From positions 418,861 to 466,387 of the forward strand of contig DDAL01000008.1 in NCBI GenBank assembly GCA_002332615.1: a stretch of 47,527 nt of DNA, written 5' to 3'. Below are positions 26,364-35,572 of the stretch, one piece after another. The notes beneath the pieces were generated by a model that saw only the letters and a list, made by a program, of their open reading frames with translations, ran no database searches and was not told the DNA's origin. The translations under genes and the position numbers were made by a program. How positions within the stretch are numbered: position 1 is the first letter of the stretch; each line of letters opens with the position of its first letter. The stretch is from Sphingobacteriaceae bacterium UBA2059 (lineage in GTDB: Bacteria; Bacteroidota; Bacteroidia; Sphingobacteriales; Sphingobacteriaceae).

Positions 26364-27037
26364 AAATTTGGGTTTTTTGTATATTCCGTCCATAAAGAAT
26401 CAATAGCTTTACCAGTATATTCCTCCCAAAGATTATCTGAGTAAGCGTGTTCTCTCATTTTCTTATCTAACTTTTTTACCAAACCGGGATAGCCATGACT
26501 TTCCAACCAAGCCAAGAAACGCGCGGTAATTCGGTACGAACTCTTATAACTATGGTCATTTTTTAGCTCTGGAAGTGTCCATCCAGCACCCTTATTGTCT
26601 ACGCCAAAGGTATACCTGACATAGTCTGCAATTCCCTCTGTCAACCACCAGGGTCCGTTGGTGTTGCCGTATGCCTGTACTACGTGCATCAGCTCATGGG
26701 TAACAACATCAATGTCTTCCGGATGCTTTTTTAGCCACTCGGGGTCATATTTAATAATAGCACCTCCAAAAGTAGCCGCTACTCCCTTATAAGTTGAATC
26801 TACTGAGAAAGTTACAGTTTTAACAGCGTTTGGATTAAAAGCATTAACAAGTTTTGGATAAACTATAAAGTAAGTGTTAACCATTCGCGTTTTTAAGCTC
26901 GGACTGATCTTTTGATCTTCTTTAAAGATTAAAGTGTAACCATTACGTACGTATTTTTTATTTCCCTGCGCACAAGAAGTCAACGGGAAAAGAGCCACTA
27001 AGAAAAGTATAGCTAGCAATGATTTTTTTAAAGACAT
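26360..27037 (-). CDS. Basic secretory protein (BSP) family putative metallopeptidase lipoprotein
   Basis: A 225-residue protein with a signal peptide and lipobox (FPLTSC, C22), so probably anchored in the outer membrane. Residues 114-118 form HELMH followed by VVQAYG, and 'WWLTEGIADYVRY' (E134) follows about 15 residues later. This HExxH plus EGxADY layout is that of the plant-type basic secretory protein family, thought to be zinc peptidases. The stop overlaps the GH92 start by four bases (ATGA), so translation is coupled. Its place between susD and GH92 suggests that it trims the protein part of a glycoprotein whose mannose-rich glycans GH92 degrades. Activity is inferred, not known. Confidence 0.82.
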   Translation of the reverse strand: MSLKKSLLAILFLVALFPLTSCAQGNKKYVRNGYTLIFKEDQKISPSLKTRMVNTYFIVYPKLVNAFNPNAVKTVTFSVDSTYKGVAATFGGAIIKYDPEWLKKHPEDIDVVTHELMHVVQAYGNTNGPWWLTEGIADYVRYTFGVDNKGAGWTLPELKNDHSYKSSYRITARFLAWLESHGYPGLVKKLDKKMREHAYSDNLWEEYTGKAIDSLWTEYTKNPNL

Positions 27038-27055
27038 AAGAAATAAACGTTAACT

Positions 27056-27079
27056 AAGAGCCGGGACTTCCCGGCTCTT
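27056..27079 (-). terminator. Stem-loop between susD and the BSP gene (possible attenuator)
   Basis: AAGAGCCGGG and CCCGGCTCTT form a perfect 10-bp stem with a 4-base loop, eight bases after the susD stop and 19 bases before the next start. A short T-rich stretch follows on the minus strand. A partial terminator or RNase-stop here would keep susCD transcripts above those of the peptidase and GH92. Confidence 0.6.
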
Positions 27080-27086
27080 ATGTTGG

Positions 27087-28715
27087 TTAATAGCCAGGAT
27101 TTTGTTCTATGTTTGGATTTGCTCCAATCACAGTACTGGGAATGGGAAATAACTCTACTTCAGCTTTTCCACTAGGTTTATGATCCCACCAGCTTGCAGT
27201 GGTAAATTTGCCAAAACGGATAAGGTCGGTTCTGCGCTTACCTTCAAAAATAAACTCTCGCCCCCGTTCAGCTAGCAGTTCGTCCAGATTAAGATTAGCG
27301 GTTGTATACTTATTGCTTTCCCAGTCGGCTGCAGAAAAAGCTCTCTTTCTGCAAGCATTAAGCAAATCTACCGCTTCCTGAGTTGGAGCTCCATTGTTTT
27401 TTCTCATCAACGCTTCTGCCTTGTAGAAGTAGATTTCGGTCAAACGGTATATCATGTAATGATTCTCCTGGTAATATTCGTCGTCTAAGGTCCCGCTTTT
27501 ATATTTGTTAAACCGGGCACCACTATTTTCTTCTCCATCTGCCATGGAGCCGGGGCCGGTCAAATCGCCTTTACTTTCCCGGCGAATACTATTTACAAAT
27601 GAAACGGGTTTTCCATTCCACTCTTCCGCACCTAGTACCGGCTGGGTTGTCCCATATTTATATAGAGGGCCAAACAAGAACCAGTCTTTCTTGCGTAAAT
27701 CTTTTTCAGCAAACTGGTCAAATGCAGTAGGTATTACAACAATTGCGTTCCAACCTCCATAGCCAACTTTAAGTACGTCTTTTACATAATCGTACCCCAT
27801 CAGGAAGCCTCCCCAGTCAAAGGAAAATCCGCCTTTTCGGCTATAGGCCACCTGAAATAACGGTTCTTTAGACAGCCAGTTCTTATTGCTGAATACTTCG
27901 TTGATATTAGGAGCCAATGCCGGTCCTCCATTGATGCCTCCTGCGCTGCCAGACAAGATTTTGTCACAGGCCATGATACACTGGTCGTACATTTTTTGCC
28001 CGGTCCATTTCTCTGCGTTCAAATATAGTTCAGCAAGCATCGAATAACCCGCAGTTTGTGAAACCCGTCCCACTAAGTCATTTTTATAAGGCTGTAAGGT
28101 AGGTACGTTTTCTTCGAGTTCTTTTTTAGCAAACTCGAACACTTTTGCCCTCGACTCTGTGGCCGGTTCGGCCGGTTCGCCTACTTTTACCACAACTGGT
28201 ATATTTCCCCACATGTCCATCGCCTTCATATAATGAAAAGCCCTTAGTACTTTTAGTTCACCTATTGCAGAGCTTGCTTCCTCTTTAGTCATACCTACTT
28301 TAGATAGGTCAACGCTTTCTAAATCTTCGATAGCAGCATTGCATAAACCTACACCCATCCAAATGAGCCTCCATGCGTCCCGCATCCGGCCTTCTTCGCT
28401 TGTCCATGTATGGTAGTGAAGCCTAAAGTGGTCGCCGTTGTCATACCCGTTCCGTCCTTTTTGTGGCCAGGCCAGTTGGTCGGCAGCGAGTTCACTGTGG
28501 TACCAATACCCGTTCTGACCAGTAGGCGCAAGCCATGCTTGCATGTGAGTAAATGGCCTTAGTACTGCTTGCAAAATCTCTTTTCTATTATTATAGAAGT
28601 TCGTTTTGTTCATGTCAGTGAAAGGTTTTTCCTCCAGCTTGGTACAACTTACTCCGATTGCGGTAATTGCGCCAACAATACCTAATAGTATGATTTTATT
28701 ATAAAATGTTTTCAT
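27087..28715 (-). CDS. SusD/RagB family glycan-binding lipoprotein
   Basis: A 542-residue SusD homologue with signal peptide and lipobox (AIGVSC) followed by 'TKLEEKPFTDMNKTNFYNN'. The helix 'AIGELKVLRAFHYMKAMDMW' followed by 'GNIPVV', the 'YRLTEIYFYKAEALMRKN' signature, 'AERGREFIFEGKRRTDLIRF' and the final 'LFPIPSTVIGANPNIEQNPG' show a complete protein. It begins 15 bases after susC on the same strand, forming a standard SusCD pair. It should bind the oligosaccharide taken in by the adjacent receptor, probably an alpha-mannose-containing glycan given the two flanking GH92 genes. It has little similarity to the SusD at 965-2614 beyond family motifs. Confidence 0.96.
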   Translation of the reverse strand: MKTFYNKIILLGIVGAITAIGVSCTKLEEKPFTDMNKTNFYNNRKEILQAVLRPFTHMQAWLAPTGQNGYWYHSELAADQLAWPQKGRNGYDNGDHFRLHYHTWTSEEGRMRDAWRLIWMGVGLCNAAIEDLESVDLSKVGMTKEEASSAIGELKVLRAFHYMKAMDMWGNIPVVVKVGEPAEPATESRAKVFEFAKKELEENVPTLQPYKNDLVGRVSQTAGYSMLAELYLNAEKWTGQKMYDQCIMACDKILSGSAGGINGGPALAPNINEVFSNKNWLSKEPLFQVAYSRKGGFSFDWGGFLMGYDYVKDVLKVGYGGWNAIVVIPTAFDQFAEKDLRKKDWFLFGPLYKYGTTQPVLGAEEWNGKPVSFVNSIRRESKGDLTGPGSMADGEENSGARFNKYKSGTLDDEYYQENHYMIYRLTEIYFYKAEALMRKNNGAPTQEAVDLLNACRKRAFSAADWESNKYTTANLNLDELLAERGREFIFEGKRRTDLIRFGKFTTASWWDHKPSGKAEVELFPIPSTVIGANPNIEQNPGY

Positions 28716-28730
28716 ATTCGTCTCCTCTGA

Positions 28731-31700
28731 TTAGAATGTGCAGTTTAAACCAATAGTCCATGACTTCGTTCTAGGGTAGAAGCCGATGCCATCCATGCCT
28801 GCATCAAAGCCTGTATCCTTGATTTCCGGATCAAGCCCTGAGTACTTTGTAAATGTGGCAATGTTACGTCCAGTTAGATATACTCGCAAGTTCTTTATGT
28901 AATCTGTTTTGAAGGGTACATTATACCCAAGTGTCAGGTTATCTAACTTTACAAAGCTTCCAGATTCAAGATAGTAGTCAGAGTAACGTACTCCGTCGTT
29001 CAATTGTGCATGCTTGTCTAAAGCAGATTTAAGCACATTTCTAGGTAAGCTTACTTTGTTTCCTAAGAAGATATCTTTTACGTTTAGTATTTTTTGACCA
29101 AACTTCCCTCTGAAGAACAAGGTCAAATCAAAGTCCTTGTATCTTAAAGTATTACTAATAGAGGCACTAAATTTAGGCAAGCCATTTCCAATAACAGCCT
29201 TGTCAGCATCGCTGGTTTCATCGGCAAGTACTGCTTTGCCATCCTTATTATAGAACAACCACTTTCCGTTTTCACTAAAGCCAGCAAAACGGCGTCCGTA
29301 GAAGTTGCCTATTTTAGAGCCTTCTTCTACCCGGAAAGCGCGTCCTAAATTACCTGTACTTGGAAAATCGCCCCTGTCAAAGTAGTTCAGTTTAAAATTA
29401 GCAGCCGAAAGTTTTACAACCTTGTTCATTTGAGTGTTTGCTGCCAGGTCTATGTCCCAGCTGAAATCATCGGTACGCACCGGGTTAGCAGATATGGTAA
29501 ATTCAAGCCCCCTCGAACGGATTGTGCCCACATTGATTAACATATCGCCATGTACAAATGGAGGCTGTGCAACATTGTATGTATAGAGAAGATCTTTGGT
29601 TTCCCTGTTAAAGAAGTCAATGGCACCTGAAATGCGGTTTTTCCATATAGTATAATCCACACCAATGTTATACTCTTCTTTTCGTTCCCATTTTAAGTTT
29701 GGATTTGGATTTCTTGCTATACCATATGTTTGCTCAAAAACAGCTGCATCCTGATAGTTGCTTCCATTAGGAATCTGTGGATACACACCGCCAGTTCCAA
29801 GTATAGGCTGGGACCTGTAATTTGGAATTCCTTGATTTCCGGTTACTCCAAAACCTGCACGGAGCTTCAAGTTGTTAACAAATTCCACGTTTTCCATGAA
29901 ATCCTCCTTGCTTATAGTCCAGCCCGCTGAGATTGCCGGGAAATTTCCCCATTTGTTGTTTTCGCCGAATCGGCTGGAGCCTTCCCGTCTTAAACTTGCC
30001 TGTAAAAAATAGCGGTTGGCGAAAGCATAGTTCAACCGACCAAAGAAGGCAATAAGAGTATTGTCTTCCTTACGGCTACCCAATCCAGGTCTTGGAAGTT
30101 TTGTGTTATTTATTGCGGTTCCACCTCCCAGGTTCCAGTCCATATAAGCATCAGAAGAGAATCCGTTATTAGAGGCGGCATATTCTTCCCAGGTACCATA
30201 CTGATAGCTATAACCTGCTAATCCGGCAAATGAATGCTGGTCAATAGTTTTATTGTAATCAATAGTTCCTTCGAGAGTTTTTACCCAATTCAGGTAATTG
30301 TATTTTCGTGCCCAGGACATTCCCCTGTAATCACTTGCAGGACGCTGGTCATAATCTTTCGATGATCTGAACTCGCGGTCATTGTAGAAATCTCTTACAT
30401 AAGAACCAAACACAGCAATATTTAATCCTTCCAGCGGGTTAAGGGTCATTCGTGCATCGCCTGAAAACGTTTGTTGATCGCGCTCTTTGATACGGTGAGC
30501 AAGGTTTGATAAAGGGTTGTACTCACCAAATCCTTGGGGGTAATTGAATGAACCGTCCTCTTTATAAATAGGTAAAGTCGGGTTTCTGTAAATGGCCTGT
30601 TCAAAGAAACCATTATCTCCGCCCAGCATGTTAGCTTTATTAAAATTCGTAGCAACATTTACCTGCATCTTAAGCATATCCTTCAACCCGCTCTGGTTAA
30701 AGTTGAGCCTGCCTCCAAATTGTTTTCTCCCGTTTTGAACGGCGATGCCATTAGCTTCATTATAGAAAATTGAAGCTCGATAGTTTGCCTTGTTCGTACC
30801 TCCCGAAGCAGCCAAGGTGTGGTATTGGCTTAAATTGCTTTTATCAAGCAACTCCTCGAAAAGGTCTGTGTTTGCACCGCCCTTATTTGCCGGACTATCA
30901 TAACGCCCATTGTCATAGTTCTTTATAGCCTCGAGGTACTCATTTGCATTCAGGTAATCCAGTTTCTTAGCTAAAAATTCCCGTTGGAAGTAGGTGTTGT
31001 ACTCAAATGTCGGGTCGCCTGCTTTTCCTTTTTTAGTTGTGATGATAATTACGCCTGCGTTTGCACGTGTGCCATAGATTGCTGCAGCCGAACCATCTTT
31101 CAAGACGTCAATAGACGCAATGTCGTTTTGTTGAAGTAAATCAAGATTGCCCCCTGGTATGCCATCTATAATTATTAAAGGCGATTGATCTCCGGTAAAG
31201 GTTACTATACCGCGAAGCTGAATATCTGCGCCCGAATTTGGATTATTGCCATTAGATCGTACCACGTTAAGTCCGGCAACCTTTCCTTGAATAAGGTCCA
31301 TCGGCGAGCGAGACCCACCTTGATTGAAATCCTCTGCTTTGATACTGGTAATAGCTGTAGTTACTTCACTCCTTTTTTGAGTTCCATACCCAACTACAAC
31401 CACTTCGTCCAGTTTGCTCGCCTGGGCTTTCAGCGTTACGTTGATGGTGGTACGATTGCCAACTTTTACCTCCGCCGTTTGCCACCCTATAGAAGTGAAT
31501 ACAAGTACAGACTCGGTCGAAGGAACGGTGATAGTATAGGCCCCATCTACGTTAGTGGCCACTCCCTGGTTTGTGCCTTTGATCTTGACTGATACGCCGG
31601 GCAAAGGCAAGCCGGTGTCATCTTTAACCACGCCGGAAATATTAATTGGGGCGGACGAGTTTTTGACTTCTGCATTCAAATTAGCAGAAGCTAAGCTAAA

Positions 31701-31754
31701 TACGAGTAATAATGAAGCCCACAGAAAAGAAAATTTTAGTTTAAGTGTTTTCAT
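28731..31754 (-). CDS. SusC/RagA TonB-dependent receptor
   Basis: A complete 1007-residue SusC. In order: a signal peptide (to about residue 28), a carboxypeptidase D-like domain ('ISGVVKDDTGLPLPGVSVKI', residues ~40-115), the TonB-box region 'LDEVVVVGYGTQKRSEVT', the plug ('GSAAAIYGTRANAGVIIITT') and a 22-strand barrel ending 'SWTIGLNCTF'. It has no N-terminal STN domain, so no direct anti-sigma signalling is expected. It imports glycans through the outer membrane together with the SusD encoded 15 bases downstream. The divergent GH92 gene starts 140 bases away on the other strand, so the intervening sequence probably holds promoters for both. Confidence 0.97.
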   Translation of the reverse strand: MKTLKLKFSFLWASLLLVFSLASANLNAEVKNSSAPINISGVVKDDTGLPLPGVSVKIKGTNQGVATNVDGAYTITVPSTESVLVFTSIGWQTAEVKVGNRTTINVTLKAQASKLDEVVVVGYGTQKRSEVTTAITSIKAEDFNQGGSRSPMDLIQGKVAGLNVVRSNGNNPNSGADIQLRGIVTFTGDQSPLIIIDGIPGGNLDLLQQNDIASIDVLKDGSAAAIYGTRANAGVIIITTKKGKAGDPTFEYNTYFQREFLAKKLDYLNANEYLEAIKNYDNGRYDSPANKGGANTDLFEELLDKSNLSQYHTLAASGGTNKANYRASIFYNEANGIAVQNGRKQFGGRLNFNQSGLKDMLKMQVNVATNFNKANMLGGDNGFFEQAIYRNPTLPIYKEDGSFNYPQGFGEYNPLSNLAHRIKERDQQTFSGDARMTLNPLEGLNIAVFGSYVRDFYNDREFRSSKDYDQRPASDYRGMSWARKYNYLNWVKTLEGTIDYNKTIDQHSFAGLAGYSYQYGTWEEYAASNNGFSSDAYMDWNLGGGTAINNTKLPRPGLGSRKEDNTLIAFFGRLNYAFANRYFLQASLRREGSSRFGENNKWGNFPAISAGWTISKEDFMENVEFVNNLKLRAGFGVTGNQGIPNYRSQPILGTGGVYPQIPNGSNYQDAAVFEQTYGIARNPNPNLKWERKEEYNIGVDYTIWKNRISGAIDFFNRETKDLLYTYNVAQPPFVHGDMLINVGTIRSRGLEFTISANPVRTDDFSWDIDLAANTQMNKVVKLSAANFKLNYFDRGDFPSTGNLGRAFRVEEGSKIGNFYGRRFAGFSENGKWLFYNKDGKAVLADETSDADKAVIGNGLPKFSASISNTLRYKDFDLTLFFRGKFGQKILNVKDIFLGNKVSLPRNVLKSALDKHAQLNDGVRYSDYYLESGSFVKLDNLTLGYNVPFKTDYIKNLRVYLTGRNIATFTKYSGLDPEIKDTGFDAGMDGIGFYPRTKSWTIGLNCTF

Positions 31755-31862
31755 AAATTTGAATTAATTGGTTTAAAAATTAGGTAAAACCTTTTAGTGG
31801 TAGCTAGGTGATTTCCTCCTTTCGTTTTTTTAAATTTAACTTAAAAAAACTGGAATTAGCAA

Positions 31863-31870
31863 TACCTTTA
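31863..31870 (+). promoter_or_regulatory. Possible -7 box (TACCTTTA) for the divergent GH92 gene
   Basis: TACCTTTA fits TAnnTTT(G/A) and lies 24 bases before the GH92 start, in the 140-base divergent region shared with susC. No clear -33 element is visible, so the call is tentative. Confidence 0.35.
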
Positions 31871-31894
31871 ACTTAAATAAATCCGTAACCAAGT

Positions 31895-34198
31895 ATGAAA
31901 ACCCCTGTCTTTAACATTTTACTTGTTATCGAGTTGCTGTTTGCAGTCTCTTCTTTTGCCCAATCCCGGAACGCTGGTCTGACGAAGTTCGTCAATCCGT
32001 TTATTGGTACGGGTGCTGCTGATCAATCAAGTCTTTCAGGAAGTAACTTTCCGGGAGCTACAATACCGTTTGGCTTTGTTCAGTTAAGTCCGGATACGGA
32101 CGATAAGCCCTTTAATCCAGCTTCAGGCTATGACTATCAACACAAAACGATAGTCGGTTTTAGCCATACACACCTTAGCGGTACCGGTGTAGCCGATTTA
32201 TTTGATGTGTTAATGATGCCCATCAGCGGTGAAGTAAAAACTATTCCCGGCGATCCCAACAAAGCCAGGAGTGGCTATCGGTCTGCTTTCTCTCATGAGC
32301 AGGAGTTGGCCCGGCCAGGGTATTATCAGGTAAAACTTTTAGATTACGATATAAATGCCGAATTAACCGCTACTGAGCATTCGGGCTTTCATCGCTACAC
32401 TTTTGCTAAAGGCAAGGACGCGCATGTTCTTGTCGATATGAACCACAGCTTATCCAAGAACAGAAATTACTGGGTATGTCGTATCCTTGGTGCACAGCTA
32501 AGAGTGGTTAACAGTACTACCCTCGAAGGGTATAGAGTTTTAACAGGATGGGCACGCATGCGAAAAGTTTATTTTAGAGCGGAGTTTTCAAAGCCATTTA
32601 AAAGGACAACGATGGTTCAGGGTCAAAGAAAGTATGAAAATACCGATCTTATAAATGGAACTGATATCAAGGCAATTCTCGATTTTGATAATGAAGACGA
32701 AACACCCTTATTAGTTAAGGTGGGTTTATCTCCTGTAAGTATCGAAAATGCAGCCGAAAATCTTAAGCAAGAAATTAAGGACTGGAATTTTGATGGCATT
32801 GCTAAGGCCGCAGATGCTCTATGGGAAAAGGAATTATCTACATTCACAATAGACGGCACGAGCGAACAGAAACAAATTTTTTATACCGGATTGTATCATG
32901 CGTTTATTCAGCCGAATAACGTGGCTGATGTCAATGGCCAGTACCAGGCTTCCGATATGACCATTAAAACCGCTCCCGATAAGTCACATTTCTCTACTTT
33001 TTCATTATGGGATACGTATCGTGCTGCACATCCTTTATATACGTTTGTTCAACAAAAACGAACTGCCGGTTTTGTCAATAGCATGATACGCCAGTATGAG
33101 ACGTATGGCTATCTTCCTATCTGGCAATTGTGGAGCGACGAAAACTACTGTATGATCGGTAACCATTCAATTCCGGTTATTGTTGACGCTGCCTTGAAAG
33201 GAATAAAAGGATTTGATATTAACAAGGCTTATGAAGCCGTTAAGCTGTCCTCTGAACGTATTCATCCCGGCTCTCCTTTTGATCTTTGGGAAAAGTATAA
33301 ATACATGCCTGAAAACCTTCAGTCTCAATCTGTTTCCATTACACTTGAAATGGCTTATAATGACTGGTGTGTTGCACTACTTGCCAAGCACTTAGGCAAA
33401 ATGTCTGACTATAATAAGTTTATGGCCAGATCTCAGAACTTTGCAAATGTGTATGACAAAGAAAGTGGATTTTTTAGAGGCAAGAATAGTGATGGTACGT
33501 GGGTAAGTCCTTTTGATCCATTGCAATACGGAGGAAACGGAGGAAATCCTTATACAGAAGGTAATGCATGGCAGTACTTTTGGTATGTTCCTCAAGATGT
33601 GCCTTCTCTTATAAGATTAGTAGGAAATGAAAAGCTATTTAACAAAAAGCTGGATACATTTTTTACTACCTATGACAAGCCGGGAGAAAAAAATGAAAAT
33701 GCCTCAGGCTTCATTGGTCAGTATGCACACGGCAATGAACCTAGCCATCATGTAGCTTATCTATATAACTATTCAGGGCAACCCTGGAAAGCTCAGATGT
33801 ATATTTCCAAAGTACTTAATGAGCAGTATAATAATAAATCCGACGGCTATTCAGGAAACGAAGACTGCGGGCAAATGAGTGCATGGTATATATTTAGTTC
33901 GATGGGTATATATCCTGTAAATCCAGCCAATGGTATTTATGCGATTGGATCGCCAATATTGCCCAAAGCAGTAATGCATCTGCCTAATGGTAAAAACTTC
34001 ACAGTAATTACCCGTAACGCATCTGGTAAAAATCCATATATACAATCATTGAAGTTAAATGGCAAGGCTTATGACAAAACGTATATTTCCTACCAGGATA
34101 TAATGAATGGAGCAACGCTTGAGTTTACAATGGGCCCTAAGCCCAATAATAACTGGGGAGTGAAGCCATCCTCCAGGCCTCCGCTTTCGGGCTTTTAA
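31895..34198 (+). CDS. GH92 exo-alpha-mannosidase (second copy)
   Basis: A 767-residue exported GH92 with signal peptide MKTPVFNILLVIELLFAVSSFAQ-like start. Family blocks are complete: 'NFPGATIPFGFVQLSPDTDD', 'GFSHTHLSGTGVADLFDVLM', 'FSLWDTYRAAHPLYTFV', 'YGYLPIWQLWSDENYCMIGN', 'HGNEPSHHVAYLYNYSGQPW' and 'GNEDCGQMSAWYIFSSMGIY'. It differs clearly from the other GH92 in this locus (GNED against GNDD, different N-terminal domain). The two copies are therefore old paralogues and probably cut different alpha-mannosyl linkages. It is transcribed away from the SusCD operon and ends before the hairpin at 34239. The tail 'PSSRPPLSGF' is not conserved in the family. Confidence 0.95.
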   Translation: MKTPVFNILLVIELLFAVSSFAQSRNAGLTKFVNPFIGTGAADQSSLSGSNFPGATIPFGFVQLSPDTDDKPFNPASGYDYQHKTIVGFSHTHLSGTGVADLFDVLMMPISGEVKTIPGDPNKARSGYRSAFSHEQELARPGYYQVKLLDYDINAELTATEHSGFHRYTFAKGKDAHVLVDMNHSLSKNRNYWVCRILGAQLRVVNSTTLEGYRVLTGWARMRKVYFRAEFSKPFKRTTMVQGQRKYENTDLINGTDIKAILDFDNEDETPLLVKVGLSPVSIENAAENLKQEIKDWNFDGIAKAADALWEKELSTFTIDGTSEQKQIFYTGLYHAFIQPNNVADVNGQYQASDMTIKTAPDKSHFSTFSLWDTYRAAHPLYTFVQQKRTAGFVNSMIRQYETYGYLPIWQLWSDENYCMIGNHSIPVIVDAALKGIKGFDINKAYEAVKLSSERIHPGSPFDLWEKYKYMPENLQSQSVSITLEMAYNDWCVALLAKHLGKMSDYNKFMARSQNFANVYDKESGFFRGKNSDGTWVSPFDPLQYGGNGGNPYTEGNAWQYFWYVPQDVPSLIRLVGNEKLFNKKLDTFFTTYDKPGEKNENASGFIGQYAHGNEPSHHVAYLYNYSGQPWKAQMYISKVLNEQYNNKSDGYSGNEDCGQMSAWYIFSSMGIYPVNPANGIYAIGSPILPKAVMHLPNGKNFTVITRNASGKNPYIQSLKLNGKAYDKTYISYQDIMNGATLEFTMGPKPNNNWGVKPSSRPPLSGF

Positions 34199-34238
34199 CT
34201 GGCCTGCAATCGGTTAAAGTTTGATTTGCCCTACTCCT

Positions 34239-34273
34239 AAAGATCTGAAGCCGGTGTAACGCTTCAGATCTTT
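34239..34273. terminator. Bidirectional terminator hairpin
   Basis: AAAGATCTGAAGC pairs perfectly with GCTTCAGATCTTT over 13 bp, with a 9-base loop. The stem is flanked by A and T runs, so it can end transcription of GH92 (+) and of the small lipoprotein gene (-), which converge here. Confidence 0.8.
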
Positions 34274-34310
34274 AATGCAACATACATAGATTTCTGCCTG
34301 TTTCTCACTT

Positions 34311-34502
34311 CTACCTTCTCTTCTTTTGCTGGCCAGGAGCAAAGGGCTTGGCTGATTTTGTGCCATATATCTTTTTCTTCTGTCCGGGAGGCATGTCCTT
34401 TCTGCCTTTTTCAGCAGGGCGCCTGTGATACACATCTGCGCAGGACGACAGCACAAGCATACAGACTAAAAGCAAAAGAAAGGTATGATGTAGTTGTTTC
34501 AT
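34311..34502 (-). CDS. Small basic lipoprotein of unknown function
   Basis: A 63-residue protein starting 'MKQLHHTFLLLLVCMLVLSS' with a lipobox cysteine in 'LVLSSCADVYHRRP'. The mature part is short and strongly basic (KGRKDMPPGQKKKIYGTKSA, ending QQKKRR). I chose ATG 34502 because the signal peptide begins there; an upstream start at 34568 would add an uncharged, non-signal segment. Such tiny lysine-rich lipoproteins are common in Sphingobacteriaceae, and I do not recognise a function. It follows the AEC permease gene on the same strand. Confidence 0.6.
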   Translation of the reverse strand: MKQLHHTFLLLLVCMLVLSSCADVYHRRPAEKGRKDMPPGQKKKIYGTKSAKPFAPGQQKKRR

Positions 34503-34568
34503 ATTTAATAAGATAAGCGTGTTTGCTATCTGAAAGACATTCTTGGGGTCAAATAGTTTAATCGGCAA

Positions 34569-35474
34569 TTAAAAGGCCAGAGTATTTATCAGCCACCACA
34601 GCGCACTGGTAGACAGAGCGGCAAATATACCTATGCCTACCATCAGATTGATAAGGCGGGGATTAAGGCCATATTGCTCAGCCACCAGGCTGCCTGTTAC
34701 GAAGGCGGGCATAGAGGCCTCAAAAACGGTTATCTGCGGCACCAGCCCCTTTGCTTTAAACGCAAGTGCCAGGGCCAGAATAAGCATAGGAGCAATAATA
34801 AGCTTATAAACGAGCCCGTAAGATATCACGGCTGCATCGGCCTTGAGGTCGTCAAACTTCAACTGCAGGCCAATGGAGAACAAAGCCAGCGGCCCTACCG
34901 TAAGCACCAGCTTGTCCAGCAGTGGATTTGCCGGCGAAAAATCAATAAAGGGACTTAAAACCAAGGCTACGATAAAAGCAATAAAAGGAGGGAATTTAAG
35001 CGCACGCAGTGCGATGCCCCGTGCCGAAAGGGTTTCTTTCTGCGCCGCACGGATAGTAGCTATAATGCCCAGGGTAGAAAGAACTATAAAATTCATCTGG
35101 TCATACACAATGGCAATGCTTAGTTCTTTTTCGCTGTAGTAGGCCGCAATAAGCGGAAAACCCAGGAAAGACGTATTGCTCAGTCCCATAGCCAGTTTCA
35201 TAACGCCTTTTGTTTGTGCATTAAGCGGCGTATATTTTGAATACAGCTGTATAGCCAGCGTACTCCCTATCCATACGACAAAAGGGGCAATAGCCGGAAG
35301 AATCATGTGCCTGCTCCACTCAATTTCAGGAATATATCTTAAAGACAATGCCGGCAGGGCAATATATAAAACCCAGGCATTGATGCTTTTATAAGACGTT
35401 TGAGGAAGTGTTTTTGAGATATTAAACGCCAGTCCCGAAAGCAGCGAAACCAATATTAGCAGAAAGTTGGTCAT
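34569..35474 (-). CDS. AEC family permease (auxin efflux carrier type)
   Basis: A 301-residue inner-membrane protein with about ten hydrophobic helices. The start 'MTNFLLILVSLLSGLAFNIS', 'MKLAMGLSNTSFLGFPLIAA' in the middle and 'EQYGLNPRLINLMVGIGIFA' near the end are typical AEC features: two repeats of five helices with the crossover 'NTSFLGFP'. Members move organic acids or other small anions; the substrate here is unknown. It is preceded by a clear -7 box and stands next to an SGNH esterase gene on the same strand, with 98 bases between. Confidence 0.88.
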   Translation of the reverse strand: MTNFLLILVSLLSGLAFNISKTLPQTSYKSINAWVLYIALPALSLRYIPEIEWSRHMILPAIAPFVVWIGSTLAIQLYSKYTPLNAQTKGVMKLAMGLSNTSFLGFPLIAAYYSEKELSIAIVYDQMNFIVLSTLGIIATIRAAQKETLSARGIALRALKFPPFIAFIVALVLSPFIDFSPANPLLDKLVLTVGPLALFSIGLQLKFDDLKADAAVISYGLVYKLIIAPMLILALALAFKAKGLVPQITVFEASMPAFVTGSLVAEQYGLNPRLINLMVGIGIFAALSTSALWWLINTLAF

Positions 35475-35491
35475 GAATATAAATTAAACTG

Positions 35492-35499
35492 CAAAGTTA
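35492..35499 (-). promoter_or_regulatory. -7 box TAACTTTG before the AEC permease gene
   Basis: Read on the minus strand, TAACTTTG is an exact match to the Bacteroidota -7 consensus TAnnTTTG, 17 bases before the AEC start. The -33 TTTG is not evident. Confidence 0.55.
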
Positions 35500-35572
35500 T
35501 AGTATTCAGAGAGCTCGCATAACTAATCTTTACTTACATGCCATTACAACCGGGTTGGTTGGGGGGGCGATG

